Source: Gammaproteobacteria bacterium
Lineage (GTDB): Bacteria; Pseudomonadota; Gammaproteobacteria; Steroidobacterales; Steroidobacteraceae
Direction of reading: 5' to 3'
Assembly (NCBI GenBank): GCA_016874055.1
Contig: VGVG01000004.1
Location: 32,123 to 96,122, forward strand
DNA: 64,000 bases
Under the pieces are notes generated by a model. The model was not told where the DNA came from, made no database searches, and saw nothing but the letters and a program-made list of their open reading frames with translations. The position numbers and the translations under genes were made by a program. Of the stretch, positions 31,419 to 41,270 are shown piece by piece; the first letter of the stretch is position 1; each line of letters opens with the position of its first letter.

Positions 31419-33368
31419 ATGAGTACCCACAGGCGAATCAAAGACTTTTGGCGCGAGCAGCGCATTTTCGAGCAGCGCGCTGTCGCTGCCTCGGTGATCG
31501 TGATTGCGCTGGCCGTCGTGCTCTTCGGGCGTCTGATCTGGCTGCAAATTGTGCATTACGATAAATACACGGATCTTGCACAAGGCAATCGCATTCGCAT
31601 CGAGCCGCAGCCTGCGCCACGCGGCATCATCTATGACCGCAACGGTGCAATCCTTGCCGAGAACAAACCGGCTTATCAGCTCGAACTGATCCCGGAGGAA
31701 GTCCCAAATATCGATGCGTCACTGCGGGGACTCGTCGATATCGGTCTCATCGCCGAGGAAGATCGCGACGACGTTCGTCGTACCATCCGTTCACGCCGAT
31801 CCTTCGACAGCGTGCCCATTCGCCTCTACCTCACCGATGAGGATATGGCGCGCTTTGCGGTCAAACGACACGACTTTCCGGGCGTCGACATCCGAACGCG
31901 CCTCGCGCGCAGTTACCCGCATGGCGAACTCGCCGTACACGCCCTCGGTCACGTTGGCTCCATTTCCGTAGCCGATCTCGCGCGTAGCGATCGAGAGCGA
32001 TATGCGGGTAGCTCAACGATCGGTAAGATTGGCGTTGAGGCTGCCTTCGAAAACGTGCTGCGCGGTCGAAACGGTCAACGGGAAATCATGGTCAACGCTC
32101 GAGGTCGCTCGGTCGAAAAAGTCGGGGGTCTCAAGGCCACGCGTAACACGATCCCGGGTGATCCCGGCGGCGATTTGCTGCTTACGCTCGATCTGGAGGT
32201 ACAGCGGGTCGCCGAGGATTCGGTGAGAGATCAGCGCGCGGCCATCGTCGCACTCGATCCGACCAACGGAGACGTACTGGCGCTCGTCAGCCGACCCGGA
32301 TTTGATCCAAACATGTTTGCGCGTGGGCTAACACGCGTCGAATTCGATACGCTTACCAAAAATCCGGATCGGCCGCTATTTAATCGCGCGCTACGAGGTA
32401 CCTATCCCCCAGGATCGACCATCAAACCAGTTGTCGCCCTCGCTGGACTCACTTACGGAGTAACCGACCCCCTAGCGCCTCACCACTGCGTAGGCTTTTT
32501 TTCCTTGCCGGGTAACCGTCATCGGTTCCGCGAACCGAAGCCGAAAGGCCATGGTTTCATCGACTTACGTGGTGCGATCGCCCAATCGTGCGACACTTAC
32601 TTCTACAACATGTCGATTCGGCTCGGTGTACGACGCCTGCACAATTTTCTCTCCGAGTTCGGTCTCGGCCGACCCACCGGCATCGACATCGGCGGCGAGA
32701 GCGCGGGTATCCTCCCGTCGCCCGAATGGAAGCAGCGGGCGTTCCGCAAACGCAGCGACCAAGTTTGGTTTCCCGGCGAAACCGTGATCTTCGGCATCGG
32801 TCAGGGATATATAACGAGTACGCCGATCCAGCTCGCGCAAATGACAGCGATCCTCGCAACCCGCGGTCAAAATTTTCAGCCACGGCTCGTCCGGGCACTG
32901 CGCGATCCGGAGACCCAGAAGGTGACCGAAATTGCACCGAAGCCGTTACCAAAGCCGAATGCGGGTGAGCGGAAAGATTGGGATCGCGTCGTCGATGGCA
33001 TGCTTGCTGTGATGCAGGGCGGTACGGCCTCACGCGCAGCGGCCGATGCACCCTACACCATTGCCGGAAAAACTGGCACAGCTCAGGTTTTCACGGTGGC
33101 ACAAAACCAGCGTTATAACGAAGCTGCCATCTCCGAGCGTTTGCGCGACCACGCTTGGTTCGTTGCGTTTGCACCGGTCGAGGCACCAAAGATATCGATT
33201 GCCGTCATCGTCGAGAACGGTCGTAGCGGTAGCGGCACGGCTGCGCCGATTGCTCGTAAGATCATGGATGCCTATCTGCTACGCAAGTTTCCGCCACCGC
33301 ACAACGGCGGCACGTCGACCTCGGCTCAGCGTGGCTCTATCCTTGACAGCGATTCTTCGGAGGAATGA
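31419..33368 (+). CDS. mrdA: Peptidoglycan transpeptidase PBP2
   Basis: A 649-residue class B penicillin-binding protein that cross-links lateral-wall peptidoglycan. One N-terminal helix (VIVIALAVVLFGRLIWLQIV) precedes the dimerisation/pedestal domain and the transpeptidase. The nucleophile serine is in YPPGSTIKP (SxxK), the second motif is QSCDTYFYN (SCD, as in PBP2) and the third is AGKTGTAQ. Length is close to E. coli PBP2 (633). It overlaps rodA by ATGA, so the synthase pair is coupled. Confidence 0.97.
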   Translation: MSTHRRIKDFWREQRIFEQRAVAASVIVIALAVVLFGRLIWLQIVHYDKYTDLAQGNRIRIEPQPAPRGIIYDRNGAILAENKPAYQLELIPEEVPNIDASLRGLVDIGLIAEEDRDDVRRTIRSRRSFDSVPIRLYLTDEDMARFAVKRHDFPGVDIRTRLARSYPHGELAVHALGHVGSISVADLARSDRERYAGSSTIGKIGVEAAFENVLRGRNGQREIMVNARGRSVEKVGGLKATRNTIPGDPGGDLLLTLDLEVQRVAEDSVRDQRAAIVALDPTNGDVLALVSRPGFDPNMFARGLTRVEFDTLTKNPDRPLFNRALRGTYPPGSTIKPVVALAGLTYGVTDPLAPHHCVGFFSLPGNRHRFREPKPKGHGFIDLRGAIAQSCDTYFYNMSIRLGVRRLHNFLSEFGLGRPTGIDIGGESAGILPSPEWKQRAFRKRSDQVWFPGETVIFGIGQGYITSTPIQLAQMTAILATRGQNFQPRLVRALRDPETQKVTEIAPKPLPKPNAGERKDWDRVVDGMLAVMQGGTASRAAADAPYTIAGKTGTAQVFTVAQNQRYNEAAISERLRDHAWFVAFAPVEAPKISIAVIVENGRSGSGTAAPIARKIMDAYLLRKFPPPHNGGTSTSAQRGSILDSDSSEE

Positions 33369-34498
33369 TGCTGCGAGAATCACTCAATAGCACCACTCAA
33401 AGAATACTGACGCGTACGGCCCGGCTGCTCGGCGGACTGCGTCTTGATGGCCCTCTACTCGCAGGGCTAGCCGCTATCGCCGTGTACGGTCAGTTCGTTT
33501 TGTACAGCACCTCCGGCGGCGATTGGGAATCTGCTCTTCGCGGTAGCACTCGTTTGGCCGTCGGTGCCGTCCTGATGTTGGCACTCGCGCAGTTACGCCC
33601 CGGATTTCTACGGCGTCTGACACCATGGCTATATGTTATCGGTCTCGTTCTGCTCATTTTGGTCGATGCGATCGGCTACGTGGGTAAGGGCGCGCAACGT
33701 TGGCTCGATCTTGGGCTCACTCGATTTCAGCCCTCCGAACTCATGAAGCTCGCCGTGCCCATGACCTGCGCTTGGATCTTGCGCGAGCGCCCTCTGCCGC
33801 CTAACCCGCGCACACTCGGTCTACTCGCCGGAGTAATACTGATCCCGACTGCGCTCACGATCGTACAGCCCGATCTCGGGACGGGGCTGCTGATCTTGAT
33901 GGGTGGACTCATCGTGGTGCTATTCGCCGGCTTGCAAATCGGCTACATCGTAGCGCTCGGACTCGGCTGCATTACCGCAGCCGTAGTCGGTTGGTCTTTT
34001 CTGCATGATTATCAACGGCAGCGAGTGCTGACGTTTTTAGATCCGCAAACTGACCCTTTGGGCTCGGGCTACCACATTATTCAGTCTATTATCGCCATCG
34101 GCTCCGGAGGAATTTTCGGTAAGGGTTATCTACAGGGCTCTCAAAGTCAGCTCGAGTTTCTCCCGGAGCGAACGACCGATTTCGTATTCGCAGTGATTGG
34201 CGAGGAATTCGGCTTGTTGGGAGCGCTTGTGCTGATCGGCCTATACGTATTCGTAGTGCTGAGAGCGATCTTCCTCGCCTCGCAAATGAGAGACACCTTT
34301 GCGCGTCTCTTGGCCAGCAGCCTCGCCGCAACTTTTTTTGTTTATGTATTCATCAACGCGAGCATGGTCAGCGGTCTGCTACCCGTCGTTGGCGTGCCGC
34401 TGCCTCTCGTGAGTTATGGCGGAACATCGATGGTGACCCTGCTGGCTGGCTTCGGTATGCTCATGTCGTTGCACGCCAACCGCAAACTTGCCGCCTAA
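33365..34498 (+). CDS. rodA: Peptidoglycan glycosyltransferase RodA
   Basis: A 377-residue SEDS-family polymerase with about ten helices, partner of PBP2. Motifs include GAQRWLDLGLTRFQPSELMKLAVP, with the conserved region before the large periplasmic loop, QPDLGTGLLIL, ERTTDFVFAVIGEEFG, and GVPLPLVSYGGTSMV near the C-terminus. It overlaps mltB by one base (TAATG). Confidence 0.97.
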   Translation: MMLRESLNSTTQRILTRTARLLGGLRLDGPLLAGLAAIAVYGQFVLYSTSGGDWESALRGSTRLAVGAVLMLALAQLRPGFLRRLTPWLYVIGLVLLILVDAIGYVGKGAQRWLDLGLTRFQPSELMKLAVPMTCAWILRERPLPPNPRTLGLLAGVILIPTALTIVQPDLGTGLLILMGGLIVVLFAGLQIGYIVALGLGCITAAVVGWSFLHDYQRQRVLTFLDPQTDPLGSGYHIIQSIIAIGSGGIFGKGYLQGSQSQLEFLPERTTDFVFAVIGEEFGLLGALVLIGLYVFVVLRAIFLASQMRDTFARLLASSLAATFFVYVFINASMVSGLLPVVGVPLPLVSYGGTSMVTLLAGFGMLMSLHANRKLAA

Positions 34499-35718
34499 TG
34501 ACACATCCCAACGGCGCCCGACACGCCCGCGTGTTCGCCCCGATCCTGTTCACGCTGATTGTACTGACAGCCTGCGTCGCGCCGCCCAAAAAAAACGCGA
34601 TAAATCCGAATCAAGCGACTATCCCATCCATGGCCGAGACTGCGGCGGGAAGCGGAACGAGCAGCACGATCGCAGCGAGTGCACCGGGCGTGCCCAATCC
34701 TCCCACAGAGCCAACTCCGTTCAATTTAGAGCGCGAGGATATTCGTGCATTCATCGACGAAGTCTCAATGAAACACGGTATCGCCGATAGCGAAATTCGG
34801 GCTTTGCTCGCGCAGGGAATGTATCAACGGCGTATCATCGCCGCGATCAGTCGACCCGCTGAAACCGTGCTGCGCTGGTGGGAGTACAGCAATCGCCTCG
34901 TAACCCCGGAGCGTATCGCCCGTGGCGTAGAGTTTTCGAGAGAACAGCGCTCGCGGCTCGATGCCGCTCATGAAAACATGGGCGTTGCCTCTGCCTACAT
35001 TGCAGCGATCATCGGTATCGAAAGCAATTACGGACGAAACAAGGGGTCGTGGCGCGTTCTCGATGCGCTCATGACGCTCGGCTTCGATTATCCGCCTCGG
35101 GGCCGTTTTTTCCGCTCAGAACTCGAGCACTTCCTATTGCTCGTGCGCGAAGAGTCGCTAGACCCGCTAGCCACGCTCGGCTCTTACGCTGGAGCCATGG
35201 GCGCTCCGCAGTTCATGCCCTCGAGTTACCGGCGGTTTGCCGTTAACGGTACGCTCGACGGCGCGGTCGATCGACGACGCGATCTATTCATGCAATGGGA
35301 CGACGTCATCAGCAGCGTCGCCAATTATTTGTCGGTCCATGGATGGGAGCGGGATGCGCCAGTCTTATTCGAGGGCGTGGGTAGTGCAGAGACACTTGCC
35401 ACTGTGATGCCCACTCTTGAGCACAGAAATCTCGATCTCAACAAGACGGCCGGCGGTGCGCGCAGTCTCGGGTTCACTCTCCCGGAGTCCATTGCCGATG
35501 ACACGCGCGTGATCCTCGTCCCAGCCGAGCTTGCCGATCGCCCGAACATACGCATTGGCCTAAAGAATTTCCACGTTATCACGCGTTATAACCGCAGCAT
35601 CTTGTACGCGATGGCCGTCAACGATCTCGCGACAGCCATTGAAGCCGAGCTCGCGCGTACCCCAGCATCCGTGTCAGCACCCGAGTCAGCGCCTTTCGGC
35701 AGCGGCCCGGCGCGATGA
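34498..35718 (+). CDS. mltB: Membrane-bound lytic murein transglycosylase B
   Basis: A 406-residue lipoprotein of the SLT-B family that cleaves glycan strands with 1,6-anhydro product. A lipobox LTAC follows a signal peptide (FAPILFTLIVLTAC). The catalytic glutamate is in AAIIGIESNYGRNKG, with YAGAMGAPQFMPSSYRRFAV as the second family block. A low-complexity Ser/Ala/Pro linker follows the lipobox. It couples to rodA upstream and rlpA downstream (ATGA). Confidence 0.95.
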   Translation: MTHPNGARHARVFAPILFTLIVLTACVAPPKKNAINPNQATIPSMAETAAGSGTSSTIAASAPGVPNPPTEPTPFNLEREDIRAFIDEVSMKHGIADSEIRALLAQGMYQRRIIAAISRPAETVLRWWEYSNRLVTPERIARGVEFSREQRSRLDAAHENMGVASAYIAAIIGIESNYGRNKGSWRVLDALMTLGFDYPPRGRFFRSELEHFLLLVREESLDPLATLGSYAGAMGAPQFMPSSYRRFAVNGTLDGAVDRRRDLFMQWDDVISSVANYLSVHGWERDAPVLFEGVGSAETLATVMPTLEHRNLDLNKTAGGARSLGFTLPESIADDTRVILVPAELADRPNIRIGLKNFHVITRYNRSILYAMAVNDLATAIEAELARTPASVSAPESAPFGSGPAR

Positions 35719-36617
35719 TGCGCAGACTTGTTCTACTCCTCGCACTGAGCGCCCTGCTCCTTCAGGGCTGCACGCTGCTTCGTCGCCCACCTGAGCCGAG
35801 CGCTCGGCCCGCCGCAAGCTTGCCAAAACGGACTCCGCGAAATCTCGATTCCATCCCCGATGCGGTCCCGCGCAAGGAACCGCGGAGCCGTTACGGCAAC
35901 CCAGAGACCTATGAGGTTTTTGGTCGTACGTATCGCGTTCAGCGCAACGCTAAAGGGCACGTCGAGCGCGGTGTTGCCTCGTGGTACGGCCCGGGTTTTC
36001 ATGCCGAGCGCACCTCGAGCGGTGAGTCCTACGACATGTATGCGATGACCGCTGCGCACAAGACGCTACCCATTCCGGTTTACGCTCGTGTGACCAATCT
36101 CGAGAATGGTCTCTCGGTCGTCGTTCGCATCAACGATCGAGGCCCGTTCGTCGGCGATCGCATCATAGATCTCTCCTACACCGCTGCTCATAAGCTCGAT
36201 ATGACTCGCAAAGGAACGGCGATGGTCGAGGTACGGGTGATCGAACCAGGTGACGACTCATCGCCGCCCCCGCTGCCGCGACCCATCGTGACGACCAGCA
36301 CTGCAGGTTCGACCGCTCCTGCGGGCTCGGGCGTAGGCGTGACGCCGTCCGCGCGGCTCAACCCGCAGGCAGCAATCGGCGTGAGTTCACGGTTCCTGCA
36401 GGCAGGTTCGTTCTCTGCGCGTGAAAATGCCGAAGCGATGAGGCAACGCCTCGCCGACTCCGGCATCCGCAATACACTCGTTCGCGAGGCGCTGATCGGC
36501 GATCGAACGGTGTACCGCGTGCAAGTCGGGCCGCTCGCAGGCGGCCTCGAAGCCGATGACATGATCGAGCGGCTGCGGATCGCCGGCATTCCCGATGCCC
36601 GTCCCGCGCACGAATAA
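35715..36617 (+). CDS. rlpA: Septal ring lytic transglycosylase RlpA
   Basis: A 300-residue outer-membrane lipoprotein. The lipobox is LLQGC. A double-psi beta-barrel covers about residues 85-175 (GVASWYGPGFHAERTSSGE, VRINDRGPFVGDRIIDLSY), the part that in Pseudomonas cleaves peptidoglycan lacking stem peptides. A SPOR domain at the C-terminus (SRFLQAGSFSARENAEAM...YRVQVGPLAG) binds such denuded glycan at division sites. A Pro/Thr/Ser-rich linker joins them. It is part of the same operon as mltB. Confidence 0.95.
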   Translation: MMRRLVLLLALSALLLQGCTLLRRPPEPSARPAASLPKRTPRNLDSIPDAVPRKEPRSRYGNPETYEVFGRTYRVQRNAKGHVERGVASWYGPGFHAERTSSGESYDMYAMTAAHKTLPIPVYARVTNLENGLSVVVRINDRGPFVGDRIIDLSYTAAHKLDMTRKGTAMVEVRVIEPGDDSSPPPLPRPIVTTSTAGSTAPAGSGVGVTPSARLNPQAAIGVSSRFLQAGSFSARENAEAMRQRLADSGIRNTLVREALIGDRTVYRVQVGPLAGGLEADDMIERLRIAGIPDARPAHE

Positions 36618-36672
36618 CGCGTTTACAATCCCATCTAACGATTCTTAAGCTCGCCTTTGCGGGAGTCCCATC

Positions 36673-37821
36673 TTGCCGTTCACGTCTCGTCTCACCGCCG
36701 CCGTTCTCACGCTCTTTTCCTGCGCCGTCGCCCGCGTCGATGCAAACGTGCTGCCTGTCCCACCGCCACCCGGCATCGAAGCCGAGTCGTGGATCCTCAT
36801 TGATCAGGTATCTGGTCGGCGCCTTGCGGGCGGAAATGAAGACCTCCGTGTTGAGCCGGCCAGCATTACCAAGTTGATGACGGCATACGTCGCCTTTCGT
36901 GCGCTCTCCGAGGGACGACTGAAACTTGAGGAGACCGTAACCATAAGCGAGCGCGCATGGCGTGCAGAAGGTTCACGTACCTTTCTTCAGGTGGGCGACA
37001 AGGTGCCCGTCGAAGTGTTGTTGCAAGGCATGATCGTGCAATCAGGCAATGACGCGACCATCGCCATCGCCGAGCGACTTGCAGGCTCAGAGCAAACCTT
37101 TGCGCGAGTGATGACGGAACAGGCCAAGGCGCTTGGCATGACCAATTCGAGTTTCGCCAACGCCACAGGGCTTCCCGATCCGACCCTCTACACGACCGCC
37201 CGCGATATCACGATCCTTGCGCGCGCAATCATTCGCGATTTTCCTCAGTACTATCGCTGGCACTCTCAGAGAGAATTCGTCTGGAACAACATTCGTCAAG
37301 GGAATCGTAACAGTCTGCTCTATCTCGACCCGAGCGTCGACGGTATCAAGACTGGTCACACCGATAGCGCTGGCTACTGTCTCGTTAGCTCAGCGCAGCG
37401 CGATGGTACCCGCATGATCTCGGCCGTTTTTGGGACCGAATCACCCAAGATCCGCGAGCAGGCGAGTGCAGCTTTACTCAACTATGGTTTTGCGTTCTAC
37501 AAAACCGTCACGCTGCGCAAAGCCGGCGAGACAGTGCTCCAACCGCGCGTGTTCAAAGGTACCGAACAATACGTCGCGGTATCACCGCAGACTGATGTGG
37601 GCGTTACCGTCACGCGAGGTAATACGAGCAAGTTACGCGTGGCCACCTCGCTCGACGAACCTCTCGTCGCGCCCCTCAAGGCGGGTCAGAGCGTCGGTGA
37701 AATCACCGTTTCTGACGGTAACACGATCATTCGTCGCGTGCCGCTCGTGGTTAGTCGCGAAGTCCCTGCGGGCGGAATCATCACGCGGGCATGGGATACG
37801 GTTTCACTCTGGCTCAGGTGA
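36673..37821 (+). CDS. dacC: D-alanyl-D-alanine carboxypeptidase (PBP5/6 family)
   Basis: A 382-residue periplasmic DD-carboxypeptidase that trims pentapeptides. The signal peptide is followed by the SxxK motif in EPASITKLMTAY, the SxN motif in IVQSGNDATIA, and KTG in DGIKTGHTDSAGYC. The C-terminal beta-domain and an amphipathic end (ITRAWDTVSLWLR) anchor it to the membrane. The TTG at 36673 gives a clean signal sequence. Whether it is DacA or DacC cannot be settled from sequence alone. Confidence 0.93.
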   Translation: MPFTSRLTAAVLTLFSCAVARVDANVLPVPPPPGIEAESWILIDQVSGRRLAGGNEDLRVEPASITKLMTAYVAFRALSEGRLKLEETVTISERAWRAEGSRTFLQVGDKVPVEVLLQGMIVQSGNDATIAIAERLAGSEQTFARVMTEQAKALGMTNSSFANATGLPDPTLYTTARDITILARAIIRDFPQYYRWHSQREFVWNNIRQGNRNSLLYLDPSVDGIKTGHTDSAGYCLVSSAQRDGTRMISAVFGTESPKIREQASAALLNYGFAFYKTVTLRKAGETVLQPRVFKGTEQYVAVSPQTDVGVTVTRGNTSKLRVATSLDEPLVAPLKAGQSVGEITVSDGNTIIRRVPLVVSREVPAGGIITRAWDTVSLWLR

Positions 37822-37824
37822 TTT

Positions 37825-38697
37825 ATGGGCACCACTTTTCCTATTTGCTATCTCGACGGCGTCTGGCTCCCCATCAGTAGTGCCCGTATCTCGCCACTCG
37901 ATCGTAGTTTTCTTTTCGGTGACGGTATTTACGAGGTCATACCTGTTTTTGCAGGGCGACCGTTTCGGTTCGTCGAACACTTCGACCGTCTCTCCCGCAG
38001 TTGCAAGGCACTCCGTATGAAAGATCCTCTCGGCCAGAACGGTTGGCGAGCGATCGTCCGCGGCTTGATGGAGCGCAATGGCGGCGGTGATATGTACGTT
38101 TACGTGCAGGTATCGCGGGGTGCGGATACCGGCCGATCACACGCGCCGCTTCCGGACGTTCCGCCCACAGTTTTCGGTTTCGCAGCGCCCCTGCCTCATC
38201 CTTCGGTCGAGCAGCTAGCGAGAGGCCTCTCCTGCGTGACGGCACCCGACATTCGCTGGGGACGCTGCGACATCAAATCGGTCGCACTACTCGGCAACGT
38301 GCTGCAGCGCCAACTCGGCTGTGATGCTGGCGCCGACGAAACCATCCTGTTGCGTGATGGCTGGATGATGGAGGCCACCGCCTCCACGGTGCATGTCGTG
38401 TCGAACGGCATTATCACGACGCCTCCCAATTCAAACGACATCCTTCCTGGCATCACGCGCAGCGTAGTCGAGGAGCTTGCCCAGCGTCTCGGCATTCCCT
38501 GCGAGACGCGTGCCGTCAAAGAATCGGAAATGCGACAGGCAGACGAAGTATGGATAGCCTCGGCCACCCGCAATGTTTCGGCTGTGACCCGCATCGATGG
38601 TCAGTTCGTCGGCTCTGGAAAGCCCGGGCCGCTGTGGTCGCGCATATGGGACGGTTTCAACGCGCTGCAGTGCGAACTTGCCGGGCAGCCCTGGTAA
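37825..38697 (+). CDS. dat: D-amino acid aminotransferase (fold type IV)
   Basis: A 290-residue PLP enzyme that interconverts D-alanine and D-glutamate with their keto acids. The start region YLDGVWLPISSARISPLDRSFLFGDGIYEVI is typical of the family, the PLP lysine is in CDIKSVALLGNV, and EATASTVHVV follows. Placement between dacC and ybeD is common in gammaproteobacteria and fits recycling or supply of D-amino acids for the wall. A branched-chain or 4-amino-4-deoxychorismate enzyme is less likely in this context. Confidence 0.88.
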   Translation: MGTTFPICYLDGVWLPISSARISPLDRSFLFGDGIYEVIPVFAGRPFRFVEHFDRLSRSCKALRMKDPLGQNGWRAIVRGLMERNGGGDMYVYVQVSRGADTGRSHAPLPDVPPTVFGFAAPLPHPSVEQLARGLSCVTAPDIRWGRCDIKSVALLGNVLQRQLGCDAGADETILLRDGWMMEATASTVHVVSNGIITTPPNSNDILPGITRSVVEELAQRLGIPCETRAVKESEMRQADEVWIASATRNVSAVTRIDGQFVGSGKPGPLWSRIWDGFNALQCELAGQPW

Positions 38698-38710
38698 CCG
38701 AGTAGCGCTC

Positions 38711-39019
38711 ATGTCTGGACAACTCGATAAAGGCGAACGCGGCGGTTCCGGCGATGCGCACGCGGCGGGCCCCCTCGTCTTTCCCAGCGACTATCCGATC
38801 AAGGTCCTAGGACGAAGCGAGCGTAGCTTGCGGATGCGTATCGATACCGTCGTGCTGCAATATGCTCCCGAGCTGTCACCGGACCGGATTAGCGAACGAG
38901 CAAGCGGCGCCGGAAACTTCACCTCGATCACCTACGTGATCATTGCACAGAGCCGCGAACAGGTGACAGCACTTGTCGGCGCCCTGGTGGCAACCAAGGG
39001 CGTCTTAATGGTGATCTGA
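38711..39019 (+). CDS. DUF493 family protein YbeD
   Basis: A 102-residue small cytoplasmic protein with the YbeD ferredoxin-like fold pattern (FPSDYPIKVLGR...ITYVIIAQSREQVTALVGALVATKGVLMVI). YbeD is conserved next to dacA and lipB in gammaproteobacteria; its role is unknown, though an allosteric link with lipoate metabolism has been suggested. The ATG at 38711 gives normal length. It converges with folE, with only four bases between stops. Confidence 0.88.
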   Translation: MSGQLDKGERGGSGDAHAAGPLVFPSDYPIKVLGRSERSLRMRIDTVVLQYAPELSPDRISERASGAGNFTSITYVIIAQSREQVTALVGALVATKGVLMVI

Positions 39020-39023
39020 AAAA

Positions 39024-39602
39024 TCAGCGTCCGATCAATGATAGAAATTCTCGCCGCGTGTCTGCGTTCGTCTTGATCGACCCGCGCAAGGCGGAGGTGA
39101 CCGTCGCCGTGCCCGTATGACGAACGCCACGGGACTCCACGCACATGTGGCGACACTCGATAACGACGGCGACACCAAGAGGTTGCAGGTGGGTGTCGAG
39201 CGCATCGGCAATCTGGTTGGTCAATCGCTCCTGCACTTGCAGACGTCGTGCAAAAATTTCGACGAGGCGGGAAATTTTTGAGAGTCCGAGGATTCGCTGG
39301 TCAGGTACGTAGCCCACATAAACCTTACCGAAGAACGGCGCGAGGTGGTGTTCACAAAGAGAATACACCGGAATGTCGCGCACAATGACCATCTCGTCCA
39401 CGCTTTGTGCGCCATCTTCAAACGACTTGAGAATGTCCTCCGGTCGCTCTCGATAGCCCCGGGTGTATTCCTCCCAGGCCTTCAGAAAGCGCTCAGGTGT
39501 TTCGAGCAAGCCTTCACGGTCGGGGTCCTCGCCGATGAAGGCGAGCAGACGACGAACGATTTCGATTTCTTTCTTTGAACGACTCGACTTTGGAGGCGTC
39601 AT
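39024..39602 (-). CDS. folE: GTP cyclohydrolase I
   Basis: A 192-residue decameric Zn enzyme that makes dihydroneopterin triphosphate for folate. The signature [18 protein letters not shown] contains the zinc Cys and catalytic His, with the second zinc Cys in [13 protein letters not shown]. It overlaps lipB by ATGA, an arrangement that places folate synthesis in the lipoate operon. folA and thyA lie 12 kb away in this window. Confidence 0.96.
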   Translation of the reverse strand: MTPPKSSRSKKEIEIVRRLLAFIGEDPDREGLLETPERFLKAWEEYTRGYRERPEDILKSFEDGAQSVDEMVIVRDIPVYSLCEHHLAPFFGKVYVGYVPDQRILGLSKISRLVEIFARRLQVQERLTNQIADALDTHLQPLGVAVVIECRHMCVESRGVRHTGTATVTSALRGSIKTNADTRREFLSLIGR

Positions 39603-40234
39603 GGGACAGTCCTCGACAGCAGCCTTTGAAGCACCTCAACCAAATCTGCGGCCACACGCTCTAGATTATTTGGCGCATCGAGCGCAGCAAGCTGAGTGAT
39701 CGCGAGCCCCTCATAGCCGCAAGGATTGATACGTTGAAACGGCTCCAAGTTCATGTCGACGTTCAACGCGATGCCATGGTAGCTCGCACCGCGACGTATC
39801 CGGATGCCGACACTGGCGATTTTGGCGCCCTGCACATAAACTCCTGGCGCCTTCGGCCGCCGAGTGGCCGAAATACCGTAGCTCGCCACACACTCGATTA
39901 CTGATTGCTCGAGCGCGGTGACGAGATCGCGTACGCCAAGTCTCGCTCGTCTTAGATCGATGAGCGGATAAACAACCACCTGACCTGGCCCATGATAGGT
40001 CACCTGCCCGCCTCGATCCACCTTGATGACAGGAGTGTCCCCGGCCGCTAGCACGTGGGCCGGATCGCCGTTCATTCCCAGCGTAAAGACCGGATCGTGC
40101 TCAAGCACCCAAAGTTCATCGCGCGTGGTAGGGCCGCGCTCGTCGGTGAATCGTTGCATCGCATGCCAAGTCGGCAGGTACGCCACGCGTCCAAGCTTAC
40201 GGACGAGCGGAGGCGTTAGCGGCAAGAGCGGCAT
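39599..40234 (-). CDS. lipB: Octanoyltransferase LipB
   Basis: An octanoyl-ACP:protein transferase of about 211 residues that starts endogenous lipoate synthesis. [20 protein letters not shown] and the catalytic cysteine in [13 protein letters not shown], with the lysine of [12 protein letters not shown], are intact. I prefer the ATG at 40234 ([17 protein letters not shown]); a GTG at 40276 would add 14 residues. Either way the gene begins inside the end of lipA (38 or 80 bases), so coupling is strong. Confidence 0.93.
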   Translation of the reverse strand: MPLLPLTPPLVRKLGRVAYLPTWHAMQRFTDERGPTTRDELWVLEHDPVFTLGMNGDPAHVLAAGDTPVIKVDRGGQVTYHGPGQVVVYPLIDLRRARLGVRDLVTALEQSVIECVASYGISATRRPKAPGVYVQGAKIASVGIRIRRGASYHGIALNVDMNLEPFQRINPCGYEGLAITQLAALDAPNNLERVAADLVEVLQRLLSRTVP

Positions 40235-41255
40235 TATCGAGTCCGGCGTTATTACCGGCGAGCGCCTGCTCGGCACGATAACTCGAACGAACGAGCGGTC
40301 CAGAAACGCATTCGCGGAATCCGCGTTGGAGCGCCCAGTTACGATACTGGTCGAACTGCTCCGGCGTAATGAATCGCGCGACCGGTAAATGATTGACTGT
40401 AGGCTGCAAGTACTGTCCGAGCGTCACTAAGTCGACGTCATACGCGCGTAGATTGTCGAGGGTTTCGATGATTTCGTGGTCGGTCTCGCCAAGACCCAAC
40501 ATAAGACTAGTCTTAGTGAGTACATCGGGACGATGACGCTTGGCATGAGCGAGGACGCGCAGCGTTTGTTCGTAGCCCGCACGAGGATCACGAACAGGGT
40601 GCGTCAGCCGCCGAACAGTTTCGATATTTTGCGCGAATACCTTGAGTCCCGAATCGACGACGGTTTCGACATCGGACAGCACACCCTGGAAATCAGGCGT
40701 CAGTGCCTCGACAGCAGTCTGCGGCGAAATTTCTTTAATTGCTCGGACGGCGGCGGCGAAATGAGCAGCACCACCATCGGCAAGATCGTCGCGATTGACG
40801 GAGGTGAGCACGACATAGCGCAATTTCATGAGCACGACCGTACGAGCCGTGTTGCGAGGCTCTTGAAGATCAATCCATCCTCGCGGGTTGCCAGTGTCGA
40901 CGGCACAGAACCGACATGCGCGAGTACATACCTCACCCATTAGCATGATGGTCGCCGTACCGGCGTTCCAGCACTCACCGATGTTTGGGCACTTCGCCTC
41001 TTCGCACACCGTAGCCAGACGGTGCTCGCGTACCGTGCGACGCACGAAATCGTAGTTCTCGCCGCTGGCGAGCGGAGCCTTCAACCAGCTGGGCTTACCA
41101 CCCGGCACTCGAGTCGGTGCTGCGGCTGTAGCCTTAATGCCATCGCGAATGGCCGCAAAGCCCTGGGCGGTGCGGTATTTCTCACCGCTACGCACAACCG
41201 GCACGGGTACGGCAATTTCGATCGTCTCGTTAGGGCGTTCGTTGCTCATGGGCAC
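40197..41255 (-). CDS. lipA: Lipoyl synthase
   Basis: A 352-residue radical-SAM enzyme that inserts two sulfurs into protein-bound octanoate. The auxiliary cluster cysteines are in [12 protein letters not shown] and the radical-SAM motif is [10 protein letters not shown]; the C-terminal RSSYRAE serine ligand is present. It carries a somewhat long, Ala/Pro-containing N-terminus. It is the first gene of lipA-lipB-folE, 15 bases downstream of which nothing separates it from murU on the same strand. Confidence 0.97.
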   Translation of the reverse strand: MPMSNERPNETIEIAVPVPVVRSGEKYRTAQGFAAIRDGIKATAAAPTRVPGGKPSWLKAPLASGENYDFVRRTVREHRLATVCEEAKCPNIGECWNAGTATIMLMGEVCTRACRFCAVDTGNPRGWIDLQEPRNTARTVVLMKLRYVVLTSVNRDDLADGGAAHFAAAVRAIKEISPQTAVEALTPDFQGVLSDVETVVDSGLKVFAQNIETVRRLTHPVRDPRAGYEQTLRVLAHAKRHRPDVLTKTSLMLGLGETDHEIIETLDNLRAYDVDLVTLGQYLQPTVNHLPVARFITPEQFDQYRNWALQRGFRECVSGPLVRSSYRAEQALAGNNAGLDNAALAANASARP

Positions 41256-41270
41256 AAGTGTACGCGAGCC